Shown: positions 35,080-44,496, counted from the stretch's first letter. The stretch is DNA of 64,000 bases from Calothrix sp. PCC 7103 (GCF_000331305.1 NZ_KB217478.1:3293177-3357176), one strand, 5' to 3'. Numbers and translations are program-made. Notes: a model not told the origin generated them from the letters alone.

Positions 35080-36723
35080 ATGATAAAACGGAAAGTTTAT
35101 TTACATTACCAAATTTTACTGGGGGTTATTCTATTGGGCGCCTTCCTGCGGTTTTGGAATTTAGATTTTAAACCGCTATGGATGGATGAAGTAATCACCG
35201 CTATCTTTAGTTTAGGTAAAAATTACAAAGATTTACCTCTCGATAAGGTATTTCCATTAACAAACTTAACAGAGATTTTTAGCTATCAATCAGGAAAAAG
35301 TTGTCATAATATTGCTGCCAATCTCGCTTTGCAATCTACACACCCACCATTGTTTTTCTGCACTATGTACACTTGGTTGGGGTGGTGGCAACCGTTAGGA
35401 AATTGGATAGCTGAATTGCGATTTCTACCAGCTTTATTTGGTGTGGCGACAGTTTTTGTGATTTATTGGGTAAACCGGATTGCATTTTCAACTCAAGTTG
35501 GGTTAGCAGCAGCAGCTTGTATGGCTGTTTCTCCATTTGCTGTCTACCTTTCTCAAGAAGCGCGACATTATACTTTGCCAATGCTGTTAATTAGTTTAGC
35601 ATTGCTCTTTCTAGTTAAAATTCAGCAGGATATTTTTCGTCATCAAAGAATTCGCGTTTGGGTATGGGGCTGTTGGGCAATAGTCAATACCATTAGTCTC
35701 TACGTCCATTACTTTTGTATCCTGGCTTTAATCGCTCAAATAGTTACGTTAGTTTCACTACTAATATGGCAAAAAGCCAAGCACCGTCAAATTTGGTTAA
35801 CACTAACTTTTTCTATCACAGGTATTGCAGTTAGTTTTTTTCCTTGGTTCATGGTAATGCTGCATCACTCCAAGCGTTCCGAAACTGGTTGGTTAGAGGC
35901 GCCTCAACATGTAGCGCCGTTATACCAAACTATAATTAACTGGGTATTAATGCTAATTGCCTTTCCTGTAGAACAACAACCAATAGTCAACGCTGCTATC
36001 AGTGCTGTTTTTATGCTGCTTTGCGGAGTATGGTTTGTTCGTGAAGCAATAAAAGGATTAAGACAACTTTTAAAAAATCCAGACACTCAATTTTCTACCC
36101 TAACACTATTAGGTTTTACTGCTTGCGTAGTCTTAGAATTTTTTGCCATTATTTATTTAACTCAAAAAGATATTACCGTCGTACCGCGTTATAACTTTGT
36201 ATATTATCCTGGCTTTTGCGCTTTACTCGCTGTGAGTTTATTGGGGAGGGGTAAAGCGTTTCCTGCTGTTTTACTTGTTGGCATTGTTAGCTGTATATTC
36301 TTAAACTTCAACTTGGTTTTTCAAAAACCTTTCCAACCGGAACTAGTCGCGCGAAACTTTAACCAAGAACCTTCAGTTCCATTAATGGTAGTAGTCGGAT
36401 ACAGTGATTATCAAGATGTGGCTTTAGGATTAAGCTTTGGGTTAGCATTACAACAAATCAAAAGTAATTCTTTAACACCATACAATTTAGCCTTCTTTGA
36501 TAAAAAATCTAATTTTCAAGCAGTTATAGATAAATTAGCACAGTTACCAGCCCAGAAGGCGCCTTTAAATTTATGGGTTGTTGCTTCTGGTTTGCGAAGA
36601 CGCGATTTTCCTGAACAAATAAATGTTTCTTCGCAATTGGGTTGTAATAAAGATGAGAAAAAATATTACCGCATTGGTATTCCTTACCAACTTTATAGGT
36701 GTAGAAAATTGGCAACGGATTAA
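35080..36723 (+). CDS. GT39-like membrane glycosyltransferase
   Basis: A 547-residue protein with about ten membrane helices and the acidic first-loop motif FKPLWMDEVITAIFS near residues 31-45, followed by STHPPLFF in the same loop. This is the layout of PMT/ArnT-type transferases, which use polyprenyl-phosphate sugars and add them to lipid or protein on the outer face. The C-terminal ~130 residues form a soluble part ending RIGIPYQLYRCRK. The acceptor is unknown. Its last codons fall in a long inverted repeat (36708-36740) shared with the raf1 3' side. It is divergent from the helicase gene with 61 bases between starts. Confidence 0.85.
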   Translation: MIKRKVYLHYQILLGVILLGAFLRFWNLDFKPLWMDEVITAIFSLGKNYKDLPLDKVFPLTNLTEIFSYQSGKSCHNIAANLALQSTHPPLFFCTMYTWLGWWQPLGNWIAELRFLPALFGVATVFVIYWVNRIAFSTQVGLAAAACMAVSPFAVYLSQEARHYTLPMLLISLALLFLVKIQQDIFRHQRIRVWVWGCWAIVNTISLYVHYFCILALIAQIVTLVSLLIWQKAKHRQIWLTLTFSITGIAVSFFPWFMVMLHHSKRSETGWLEAPQHVAPLYQTIINWVLMLIAFPVEQQPIVNAAISAVFMLLCGVWFVREAIKGLRQLLKNPDTQFSTLTLLGFTACVVLEFFAIIYLTQKDITVVPRYNFVYYPGFCALLAVSLLGRGKAFPAVLLVGIVSCIFLNFNLVFQKPFQPELVARNFNQEPSVPLMVVVGYSDYQDVALGLSFGLALQQIKSNSLTPYNLAFFDKKSNFQAVIDKLAQLPAQKAPLNLWVVASGLRRRDFPEQINVSSQLGCNKDEKKYYRIGIPYQLYRCRKLATD

Positions 36724-36740
36724 AACGGATGTAACGGATG
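36708..36740. repeat. Left arm of a 32-base inverted repeat pair
   Basis: attggcaacggattaaaacggatgtaacggatg here is the inverse complement, apart from one extra base, of 37250-37281. It includes the final codons and stop of the GT39-like gene. Confidence 0.7.
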
Positions 36741-37249
36741 ATTTTTGTTGTGTCTTATACTTTAAAACTTACGCACTGTACAAACTAATTATCTTATAAT
36801 TCAACGTAAATACGTCGTTTCAGTATTTTAGGAATTACCCTTTTATTTAGTAGTGGCGCCTTCAGGTTAGCCAAAAAACAAGCCATAAGGCTGGAAAAGA
36901 GTACCTACTATTCCAACTTTTCTGTCAATGCGTAAGTCCTATACTTGTATAAAAGTTAATTAATTATTCAGCTTGTTTAGCAGAAAGTTAGGTTTCTTTA
37001 CAATATTCTTCTATTGCCTGCTTTATACGCTCTGGCAGGTAGTCCAAGATATTTTTGAGCGCGGTTGTGTCTTGTTTTTGCATACGCTAGAAGCGGTTAT
37101 AAGTTTACTTTAAAACAGAGTGACAATCTTGAAGATGCTACCTAACGGAAAAACAACATTTACGTTTCTCAGCATGACATTATGTTCTTGTGGGATGGGC
37201 GCCTATATTGCCCGTCCCAGTATCAGATTTAAATGTAAAACAGATCACC
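36741..37249. other. Spacer enclosed by inverted repeats
   Basis: About 0.5 kb between the two repeat arms. It holds two GGCGCC sites, a partial copy of the TGTCATTCTGAGCG repeat end (ctcagcatgaca near 37.17 kb), and a 31-codon minus-strand frame at 36988-37083 (start MQKQDTTALKNILDYLPERI). That peptide is well composed, so it may be the relic of a gene or the core of a small mobile element. No transposase is visible. Confidence 0.4.
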
Positions 37250-37281
37250 CATCCGTTACATCCGTTTTATCCGTTGCCAAT
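37250..37281. repeat. Right arm of the 32-base inverted repeat pair
   Basis: catccgttacatccgttttatccgttgccaat, the partner of 36708-36740. It ends one base before the stop codon of the minus-strand raf1 gene. Confidence 0.7.
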
Positions 37282-38370
37282 CTATTCTTCAATTTGCCAG
37301 GAGTCTTTGTTAAAGTCTTCGTCGAGTACTTTTTTCGCACGCACGATAACCGTAATTTTCCCTAATATTGGTACTTCCGGCTCCGTTTCAAACCATTGAA
37401 AGTCTAGTGTACCATTATTATCGATGACAAAATAGCTATTCTCATCCCACTGACGTTGGGCACGGTCGATAACGACTACCACTTGCTCTAATGGTGAATT
37501 TGCGGTTTGGTTGGGTAGTCTTTCAGTACTAGATAAAATAACTACAGGGTCTTCTATTGCTAGTACTACTTGCCAACCGGGTAGTGGTACCCATGCTTGT
37601 TCTCCTGAAACGCGCACCATGCGAAAGGCGCCTATTTCTTCAACTATTGGTACAGCTTTTAAGTCTTCGGGTTTTAATGGCATTTCACCTGCTACGGGTA
37701 AAATTCGTGCTAACTCGCTTGTTGATTCGAGACGGTAAAAAGGTAAAGTTGGCGCCGGACGTTTACTCACTACTGTAAAGTCTGTTAATAATTGCTCGAT
37801 TTGTTTACGTGCTTGGGGTGAGTGGGCAAAACGTAGTCCTTTCGCGATGAGACGCGAACGTTCTTGTAAGTCGGTGTATTGACGTGCAAGTTTCCAAGAT
37901 TGATAGGCAACTGCATCACCTGGGTGTGCGGTAAAACCTTCAGGAGGGTTACGGAAGCGGGAAAAATCTTTGATTGCTCGTGCAATTTCTCTAGCTTCGT
38001 CGCAGTCAAGTTGGTGTTTAAAGGCAAGTTCTCCCGCAGAAGCGCGTTCTTCTTGAGTCAATAACCGAAATTCGTATAGTACATCGCTAGCACGTTGACT
38101 AAAGTGGGATAATACTTCAGAGGAGGCGCCAACTTTTTCGATAGACGAATAAACTTGGGCGCCAACTGTGACTTGATTTTGCTGAACTGGCTCAAAACCA
38201 GTTTCTTCAAAAATTGTTTGGGGATTGTAACCAGATTTTTGCAACTGCGTAATGGCAGAACCCCATTCCACCCAATTACCTTGTTTCTGTCTGAGTTTTC
38301 GCAATAGCTCAGATTTCTCTTCGTAGCTCAAATTGTCGGGGTTTTGAGTATCTTGTGGTTGGGATGTCAT
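37282..38370 (-). CDS. raf1: Rubisco accumulation factor 1
   Basis: A chaperone that binds folded RbcL dimers and promotes assembly of the RbcL8 core before RbcS joins. The sequence has the N-terminal helical domain (SYEEKSELLRKLRQKQGNWVEWG; SGYNPQTIFEETGFEPVQQNQ), the middle helical segment (VLSHFSQRASDVLYEFRLL; ELAFKHQLDCDEAREIARAI) and the C-terminal beta domain (LPFYRLESTSELARILPVAG; WVPLPGWQVVLAIEDPVVIL). Length agrees with cyanobacterial Raf1. The frame is open to an ATG at 38403; I prefer the ATG at 38370, but neither has a clear ribosome site. It is convergent with the GT39-like gene. Confidence 0.92.
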   Translation of the reverse strand: MTSQPQDTQNPDNLSYEEKSELLRKLRQKQGNWVEWGSAITQLQKSGYNPQTIFEETGFEPVQQNQVTVGAQVYSSIEKVGASSEVLSHFSQRASDVLYEFRLLTQEERASAGELAFKHQLDCDEAREIARAIKDFSRFRNPPEGFTAHPGDAVAYQSWKLARQYTDLQERSRLIAKGLRFAHSPQARKQIEQLLTDFTVVSKRPAPTLPFYRLESTSELARILPVAGEMPLKPEDLKAVPIVEEIGAFRMVRVSGEQAWVPLPGWQVVLAIEDPVVILSSTERLPNQTANSPLEQVVVVIDRAQRQWDENSYFVIDNNGTLDFQWFETEPEVPILGKITVIVRAKKVLDEDFNKDSWQIEE

Positions 38371-38403
38371 AGAACGCTGGGCACTTTTACTAGTCAGATA
38401 CAT

Positions 38404-38774
38404 TCTACGGTAGGCGCCTGTACTCGTTCTTGATTACGCAACATATAGTTATGTAGCATCATAACTACGGGAAAATTAATGCTTAATTCTACACAATTTG
38501 TTATAGAAGCTCGTATAGAGCGATTTGGGATGTAACACTTGCCGACCGTGTATGATTGTGGTTATAAATAAAAGATACTCAATACCATAAGTATGTTTAC
38601 GTATTATTTCTTATGCTTGATCCGAAAATACTGATACTGCATTTAAAAATAAATACGTAATATCTGATATTCAAATTAAATAATTCAGGATATTCCACAA
38701 GTTAATACTTGTTTTTTTAAATTAAGCTTGGTATTGAATATCACAATATCAATAAGAATTAAAGGAATTATCTT
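38404..38774. other. Spacer between raf1 and the receiver-GAF gene
   Basis: A divergent promoter region of about 370 bases, AT-rich. Distant complementary segments ctcaatacca (38578) and tggtattga (38731) could pair, but I see no clear regulatory site. Confidence 0.35.
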
Positions 38775-39719
38775 ATGGATAATCCGATTCCTGAAATTGA
38801 TAAAATCTGTAGGCAATTAATGACAATAGAAAAACCTAAAAAACTTAAGCTTTTAGTCGTTGACGATGAGCCAGATAATCTCGATTTGCTCTATCGTACT
38901 TTTCGACGAGACTTTAATGTCTTAAAAGCAGACAGCGGTATCAACGCGCTTGAGGTTCTTGCTGCTGAAGGAGAAGTAGCTGTTATTATCTCTGACCAGC
39001 GAATGCCAGAAATGAAGGGAACTGAGTTTCTTAGTAAAACTGTACCTCAATTTCCTGATACCGTTCGCATTATCCTGACTGGTTTTACCGATATTGAGGA
39101 CTTGGTAGAAGCAATTAATGCTGGACAAGTTTATAAGTACATCACCAAACCGTGGGATCCTACTGAACTCAAGGCAGTGGTTCAACGTGCGGCAGAAACT
39201 TATGACTTACTCAAGCAGCGTACAGAAGAATTACGTCGTGCCAATGCCCAGATGGCACTTCTAACTTCTTTGGTCAATGTTACACAGCTATCAACTAGCT
39301 CTGATTCTATTCTCGAACCCCTTGCAAGGTCATTTGGAGAAAGTTTTGGTGCCGATGGTTGTATTTTACAAATGATTGACACGCAGGAACTGGCGCCGAT
39401 ACAAGGAAGTTACTCGACTGCTGGAAAAGTTGAGAACTGGCTAAGATCTGACCCACTAACTACCCAGGCAATAGCATCTGGTCAAATGCAAGTCTCAGTA
39501 AATGTGAGTAATGATGAAAAGCTAGCAGCAGTTTCACACTATTCAGATAATGGTGTTAAAGCGCATTTAATGGTACCTATTATCTATCGCAGTCAAACTC
39601 TTGCCGTGCTGTCGCTCCAATGGAAACAACCATTAGCTTTACGTGAAGACGAACTCAAACTTATTCATAGCTCTGCTCAACTTGCTGCTATAGCACTTAC
39701 TGCTACTCGCTGTTGCTAA
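38775..39719 (+). CDS. Response regulator with C-terminal GAF domain
   Basis: A 314-residue regulator. The receiver has KLLVVDDEPDNLDLLYRTF, the phosphoacceptor in VIISDQRMPEMKGTEFL, RIILTGFTD and YITKPWDPTEL, the PleD/RpfG-type pattern. A short coiled segment (LLKQRTEELRRANAQ) then leads to a GAF domain (about 165-310; LMVPIIYRSQTLAVLSLQW). No catalytic output is present, so it probably signals by partner binding or ligand sensing. A ribosome site (aaggaat) lies 8-14 bases before the ATG. No kinase gene is adjacent. A family repeat follows the stop. Confidence 0.88.
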   Translation: MDNPIPEIDKICRQLMTIEKPKKLKLLVVDDEPDNLDLLYRTFRRDFNVLKADSGINALEVLAAEGEVAVIISDQRMPEMKGTEFLSKTVPQFPDTVRIILTGFTDIEDLVEAINAGQVYKYITKPWDPTELKAVVQRAAETYDLLKQRTEELRRANAQMALLTSLVNVTQLSTSSDSILEPLARSFGESFGADGCILQMIDTQELAPIQGSYSTAGKVENWLRSDPLTTQAIASGQMQVSVNVSNDEKLAAVSHYSDNGVKAHLMVPIIYRSQTLAVLSLQWKQPLALREDELKLIHSSAQLAAIALTATRCC

Positions 39720-39753
39720 TACAGTGTTTACACTTTATTGTAAAAACCCCACG

Positions 39754-39789
39754 TGTAGAGACGCGCAATTCCGTGAATGCGTCTCTACA
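39754..39789. terminator. TGTAGAGACGCG-family inverted repeat, copy 4
   Basis: The arms tgtagagacgc and gcgtctctaca form an 11-base perfect stem with a 14-base loop, 35 bases after the receiver-GAF stop. It could end that transcript. Confidence 0.65.
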
Positions 39790-40218
39790 TTATTTATTTT
39801 GTATGTATCTGATTACATTTATACATTCTATAACGCCTCTACATTTAGATATATAACGCTCTATTTGTATAGAAAGATTGTTGCTCTTCAACTAAATTTC
39901 TTGACTAAATTTATTAATTATTGTATTATTGATGTAAGTGCTATAAAAAAATAAACTTGTAATCAAACAGCAAAGCTACTATTAAGTAACTTTATATTAT
40001 TAGTAGTCGAGGTGCGCTTTTATGTATAACTTTGGTGATGTTTTAGAAGGAATTCCTGATATATAGCTATTGGTAGATAGCTGTAACAAAGCTTGCTATT
40101 GAGAGTGCAGCGCTATATTTATATAAAGAAGAATTAGAAATTTGATAAATAATAATAGCAAGCGTTTCAAGCATTTTTGAAGTCGTAGGTAATACCCCTA
40201 TGCTTCACATTAAGAAAA
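39790..40218. other. AT-rich spacer before the EamA leader
   Basis: About 0.4 kb without a credible gene; a 76-codon frame over 39724-39954 crosses the repeat and is Tyr/Ile/Leu-rich without motif. No RNA gene recognised in this part. Confidence 0.35.
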
Positions 40219-40324
40219 AGAGACCAGAAAAACTTTCCAATGAGTGGAAATTAAGTAGAGGCATAATTTGTATTGTCTCTGGTTTTCTGCGAGCTAGCGT
40301 GGTTATCCACTAGCTAAAGGTCTC
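40219..40324 (+). ncRNA. Candidate structured leader of the EamA transporter gene
   Basis: Three pairings fit a compact RNA ending 18 bases before the EamA start codon. The outer stem gagacc (40220-40225) pairs with ggtctc (40319-40324). A hairpin tttcca-atgag-tggaaa lies at 40234-40250. A second hairpin has agcta/tagct and gtgg/ccac around ttat (40292-40315, two-base bulge). In addition, agagac (40219-40224) could pair instead with gtctct (40275-40280), which excludes the outer stem. That gives two alternative folds, as in a switch. It matches no riboswitch class I know. Six-base matches can arise by chance, so this is a candidate only. Confidence 0.35.
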
Positions 40325-40342
40325 GAACTACCAAAATTTTTT

Positions 40343-41320
40343 ATGACTCAGCTAGTAGAAAGTATAAAGAAAGATACGTTTGGGGAAGCTACGCTTTTAC
40401 CCATATCGACAACATTATCAACCAAACTATCAAAATTCCCAGCGGTTGGACTTGCAGTGTTATGTGCTGCTTGCTTCGGTGTAACGGTTCCAATGACGAA
40501 GCAATCGCTTGTTGATTTATCACCTTTAATGATTTTGGTAATTCAAGGTATATCAAGCATTATTTTTTTGTGGTCAGTTGTCTTATATCAAAAAGTTGAG
40601 ATACCAAAAAAATCAGTTGCTTGGAGTGCGAGTTTAATCGGTTTTTTAGAACCGGGTTTGTCATATATTTTCGCGACTATTGGCTTAAGTTTGACGACAG
40701 CAAGTAATGCGACACTCATTTCTGTCAGCGAACCAATTATAACTATTGCCTTAGCAGCGATTTTACTCAAAGAAAAAATTAGTTCACCACTTATTAAACT
40801 AGCACTCGTTGCTTGTGTCGGAGTTGGGATGGTCGCATCTCCAAGTATAACTAATATTACAGGTGATTCTTTAACTGGCGATTTTCTTGTAATGCTTGGG
40901 GTTGTATGCGCTTCACTATATGCGATTGTAGCTCGACCATTACTTAAAAAAGTGGCGCCGTTAGTTTTAGTAGCGCTTCAACAGTCGTTTGCACTGGCTT
41001 GGTTTGTACTAATTCTTACAATATTGCAGTTGATGGGTCAAAACCCTATTAACTTGGGGCAATTCCATTTTGAAAGTGTCTTGCTAGCAATAATTTCAGG
41101 TATTGTCGGACAAGGTTTGGCGTTTTGGCTATATTTACTCGCACTACGAACATCTGGTGTGAGTGTAACTTCGCTATATCTAACGCTTATTCCATTATTT
41201 GGTGTTGCGACTGCTTATGTGACCCTTGGAGAAAGACTTTCGTTAATTCAGACTTTAGGTGGTGGACTTATTCTAGTAGTCGTGCTGTTTATTTCTCAGT
41301 TACCTGAAGCAAAACATTAA
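40343..41320 (+). CDS. EamA/DMT-family transporter
   Basis: A 325-residue inner-membrane transporter with about ten helices in two EamA repeats. The first repeat contains FGVTVPMTKQSLVDLSPLMI and ASNATLISVSEPIITIALA; the second contains LVALQQSFALAWFV and SGVSVTSLYLTLIPLFGVAT with the closing GERLSLIQTLGGGLILVVV. The family exports or takes up amino acids, amines and other small metabolites, and the substrate is not predictable here. A possible structured leader precedes it. A perfect inverted repeat follows the stop after four bases. Confidence 0.88.
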   Translation: MTQLVESIKKDTFGEATLLPISTTLSTKLSKFPAVGLAVLCAACFGVTVPMTKQSLVDLSPLMILVIQGISSIIFLWSVVLYQKVEIPKKSVAWSASLIGFLEPGLSYIFATIGLSLTTASNATLISVSEPIITIALAAILLKEKISSPLIKLALVACVGVGMVASPSITNITGDSLTGDFLVMLGVVCASLYAIVARPLLKKVAPLVLVALQQSFALAWFVLILTILQLMGQNPINLGQFHFESVLLAIISGIVGQGLAFWLYLLALRTSGVSVTSLYLTLIPLFGVATAYVTLGERLSLIQTLGGGLILVVVLFISQLPEAKH

Positions 41321-41324
41321 ACGT

Positions 41325-41354
41325 TGTAGAGACGCGATTTATCGCGTCTCTACA
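41325..41354. terminator. TGTAGAGACGCG-family inverted repeat, copy 5
   Basis: tgtagagacgcgat and atcgcgtctctaca form a 14-base perfect stem with a two-base loop, four bases after the EamA stop and followed by ttttgg. It probably works as a terminator between EamA and menG. It is the best-preserved copy and gives the family consensus. Confidence 0.7.
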
Positions 41355-41393
41355 TTTTGGTATTGTTATAAAGGAAATATTTCTCCCTAATTC

Positions 41394-42083
41394 ATGAGCG
41401 AAGAAGTACGTGCTATTTTTAACCGCATTGCTCCTGTTTACGACGAACTGAACGACAAGCTAAGTTTTGGGCAGCATAAGGTTTGGAAAGAAATGACGGT
41501 GAAATGGAGCCAAGCTAAACCTGGTGATACATGTGTTGATTTATGCTGCGGTAGTGGCGATATCTCGTTACGGTTAGCGCGTCGTATCGGGACGGGAAAG
41601 GTATACGGGGTTGATTTTTCGAGTGAGTTACTAGCTGTAGCAGCATCGCGGACAAAAAGTTTGTATAAGCAACCCCCAGTTACTTGGATAGAAGCTGATG
41701 TTTTAAATTTACCATTTGAGGATAATTTCTTTGATGCTGCGACAATGGGGTATGGGCTACGAAACGTTGGCGATATTAAGCGCTGCTTAGAAGAAATTTA
41801 TCGTGTTTTAAAGTCAGGCGCCTCATGTGCGATACTAGATTTTCACCGTCCGAGTAACCCAATAATGCGCTCTTTTCAGCAATGGTATCTAGATAATTTA
41901 GTCGTGAGTACCGCTACACAAATGGGATTGAAGGAAGAATACGCTTATATTAGTCCCAGCTTAGACCGTTTCCCTATTGGTAGCGAACAAGTTGCCATCG
42001 CGCGCCAAGTTGGTTTTACTTCTTCCACACATTACCCAATTGCAAACGGTATGATGGGAGTATTAGTCGTTAATAAATATTAA
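41394..42083 (+). CDS. menG: MenG/UbiE-family quinone methyltransferase
   Basis: A 229-residue SAM-dependent C-methyltransferase of the UbiE/COQ5 family. In cyanobacteria it methylates demethylphylloquinone in the last step of phylloquinone (vitamin K1) synthesis, which supplies photosystem I. Motifs are FNRIAPVYDELNDKLSFGQH, the SAM site VDLCCGSGDISLRLARR, IEADVLNLPFEDNFFDAATM and GYGLRNVGDIKRCLEEIYRV. The start Met is followed at once by the family N-terminus. A DUF445 gene follows 28 bases later on the same strand. Confidence 0.93.
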   Translation: MSEEVRAIFNRIAPVYDELNDKLSFGQHKVWKEMTVKWSQAKPGDTCVDLCCGSGDISLRLARRIGTGKVYGVDFSSELLAVAASRTKSLYKQPPVTWIEADVLNLPFEDNFFDAATMGYGLRNVGDIKRCLEEIYRVLKSGASCAILDFHRPSNPIMRSFQQWYLDNLVVSTATQMGLKEEYAYISPSLDRFPIGSEQVAIARQVGFTSSTHYPIANGMMGVLVVNKY

Positions 42084-42111
42084 GTTAGTAACTCCTAACT
42101 AAATTAATCCC

Positions 42112-43347
42112 TTGGATTGGTCTCATCTCTGGCTTTACGTGTCCCCCCCGGTTCTCGGCGGAATTATTGGCTACTTCACTAACGATGTAGCCATAAAAAT
42201 GCTATTCCGTCCTTACCGTGAGCTTTATATCGGTCGAAAGCGTATCCCGTTTACTCCTGGTTTAATACCCCGTAACCAGGAACGTCTTGCTAAAAATATT
42301 TCGGATACGATAATGGGGTCGTTGTTGACACCCCAAGAATTGCAAAATTTGGCGCGGCGCCTTTTGCAAACAGATCGTGTTGAGGGTGCAATTCTTTGGT
42401 TGCTGCAATCAGCACTCGAACAAATAAAATTTGATAAAGACAAGAAAAGCGCCAAAATTCTAGCGAGTATTTTGCGTGACTTGCTCGGCGAGTCTTTACC
42501 GCGTCTGCTCAAAACTTTAGCGCATCGCGAAGATTTTTTAGAGACGCAAATCAACCAAATATTCGATCAAGTATTACTCGAATTTCAGCTTACCGACGAA
42601 CAAGCGAAACGTCTTGCTGATTGGTTGCTGCAAGTTGTTTTACCCCCTGATACTATTCGGTCGGCAATCGTTGATTTTTTAACTGACCGCACGATACAAA
42701 CTATAGATGAGAGTTTTCGCGAAAAAACCAGTGGTACTTACTGGGTGGTGGCAAACTTATTTGGGTTGCGAAATACCTTAACCCGTTTGAGAACTTTTTG
42801 CCTCGACGAAAAAGACGCAACAAACACCCGCTTACGCGAACTCACTCAAGATTTAAACGTCAACGACCGCATTAAAAGATTTTTGCTCGACCTGTCGCTA
42901 CAAAATCTCCCTATCGCCACAGTTCGCCAATTACGCAAAACAACGCGCGAGAGCGTTCGCCATTATTTGCAAACCAGTGGTGGAGAATTGTTACAAGGAC
43001 TAAGCGACTCAATGGACTGGGACAACATCGCAGCAGTACTTATTACCCGTTTAGGCACCTCACCAGTAGTAAGCGCTTCGCTCGAAACTGTCAGTAAAGA
43101 ACTCGCGTTAGTTCTCGAAAAATATTTAGAAAGAGATTTAGAAAAAATCGTAGCTCAAGTAATACCCATTCTATCCATCGACCAAGTTATCATCGACCGC
43201 GTAAAATCCACATCACCCGCCGACCTTGAAGCAGCCATCGAAGGAATCGTCAAAAACGAATTACAAGCCATCGTAAGTCTAGGTGGTATTTTAGGGTTCG
43301 TCGTCGGCTTACTCCAAACAGCCCTACTTTTATTCAGTGGGTCATAG
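42112..43347 (+). CDS. DUF445 family membrane protein
   Basis: A 411-residue protein with an N-terminal membrane segment ([20 protein letters not shown]), the DUF445 signature [15 protein letters not shown] and [20 protein letters not shown], a long charged helical body, and a C-terminal membrane segment ([20 protein letters not shown]). Function is unknown; the two ends suggest a hairpin anchored in the membrane. The start is a TTG at 42112, which begins right at conserved sequence. There is no ATG upstream in frame before the menG stop. Confidence 0.85.
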   Translation: MDWSHLWLYVSPPVLGGIIGYFTNDVAIKMLFRPYRELYIGRKRIPFTPGLIPRNQERLAKNISDTIMGSLLTPQELQNLARRLLQTDRVEGAILWLLQSALEQIKFDKDKKSAKILASILRDLLGESLPRLLKTLAHREDFLETQINQIFDQVLLEFQLTDEQAKRLADWLLQVVLPPDTIRSAIVDFLTDRTIQTIDESFREKTSGTYWVVANLFGLRNTLTRLRTFCLDEKDATNTRLRELTQDLNVNDRIKRFLLDLSLQNLPIATVRQLRKTTRESVRHYLQTSGGELLQGLSDSMDWDNIAAVLITRLGTSPVVSASLETVSKELALVLEKYLERDLEKIVAQVIPILSIDQVIIDRVKSTSPADLEAAIEGIVKNELQAIVSLGGILGFVVGLLQTALLLFSGS

Positions 43348-44298
43348 GCGCCTTTTATTAAATAGGCATCCTCTAGAGTCCCATCCCCACCCAATTTTAA
43401 AGAAAATATAAAGACACCGCTACTATATTTTAAAGTATTGATAAAGTTGAGGCTTGATTGAAAAATTCAAGCTGAAAAAGAAATTTATATCAGAAAAAGT
43501 CTGACAGCCGCTAAAATACGTTGTTTCTCGAATAAAGTTAGGAATTTGGTGCGTACAAGCAACACTCTGTAGAAGAGGGTGTATTTTTTAATGAGTATAT
43601 AACGAAATATATAAAAAAAGATACTTTTAATTTACTGTCACTATTAGTAATTCCATTGTATAAATTAATAACATCGCAGTTATCCGCACGCATAAGTTGA
43701 CAGCGATAGTGTCATGTAGATGAAATACATAATCATTTTGTCAATGACTTATTCACTACATAATTGTGATTCAAATCACAATTGTGACGCTACTATATTG
43801 ACGTGTCGTGTATACACTTAAGTAAATACAAAAATACTAGTTCTCAAGTAACCAGCATCTCAAATTTCCTTTCACGGCAATTAATGTGTATAAAAATACT
43901 TAATATTAATTTATTGCGTTTGAATATGTATTAAATAAAACTGTATAAAAAAATTCTGAAGTAGATAGTAACTTCTATGTACTTTAGCTGTAATACTATT
44001 TAAATTAAAAGTTAGATAAGTTTTGAATAACCTCGATTAGTTTGCATAGGAGTATACAACTGCTATATAATCATCATTGGTTATTCTTACTGAATTCTTA
44101 AATATTTAAGGGTGCTGTTTTGCCAACAAGGAGTTAACGTTTTAACATGAAGGAGAGAATAGTTAATGTAGTGTGTATGACAATTTCACATTGTTGATTG
44201 TGATAATCTCGCTTAGTATATAGAAGAACGCCAATTGATTATTCCTTGATTGACTGAAAAACGAATCAACCGTAGATACCAAGCATATTTTTTACAGC
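43348..44298. other. Long gene-poor region upstream of the polysaccharide cluster
   Basis: About 0.95 kb of AT-rich DNA with no gene I can support. Its main feature is a CRP-type site at 43765-43780. A T-rich block near 43.6 kb and several direct and inverted short repeats are also present. It and 44497-45135 together separate DUF445 from the polysaccharide genes. Confidence 0.4.
43765..43787. promoter_or_regulatory. CRP-type binding site
   Basis: TGTGA-ttcaaa-TCACA at 43765-43780 is a perfect match to the TGTGA-N6-TCACA consensus bound by CRP and by cyanobacterial cAMP receptor proteins such as SYCRP1. The outer bases extend the symmetry (aattgtgatt/aatcacaatt), and a second 12-base palindrome tcacaattgtga overlaps it (43776-43787). 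No gene starts within 500 bases, so the target is uncertain, perhaps an unrecognised transcript or the downstream cluster. Confidence 0.5.
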
Positions 44299-44496
44299 TT
44301 GAGCTATTTGTATCGGCGCCGTTCAAAAGTCGGGAACTATTTGTATAGCGTTATTCTAGGAGGTAAAACCTTTTTTAAAGTCAGTGAAACTAACGGACGC
44401 AAAATTACCAAAATTACGTCGATGTTAGAAATCTGCCAAACTGGCAACACAACTGTTTTAGATTTGTTATTAATGTATTTACGAGAGGCTCTGTGA
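44299..44496 (+). CDS. Possible 65-residue small protein
   Basis: A frame with TTG start and natural composition (start MSYLYRRRSKVGNYLYSVI, then LGGKTFFKVSETNGRK, end LLLMYLREAL). It contains a GGCGCC site, as genes here usually do. There is no clear ribosome site, and no motif is recognised. An ATG frame of 29 codons follows about six bases later. It may be a real small gene, a truncated one, or chance. Confidence 0.35.
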   Translation: MSYLYRRRSKVGNYLYSVILGGKTFFKVSETNGRKITKITSMLEICQTGNTTVLDLLLMYLREAL

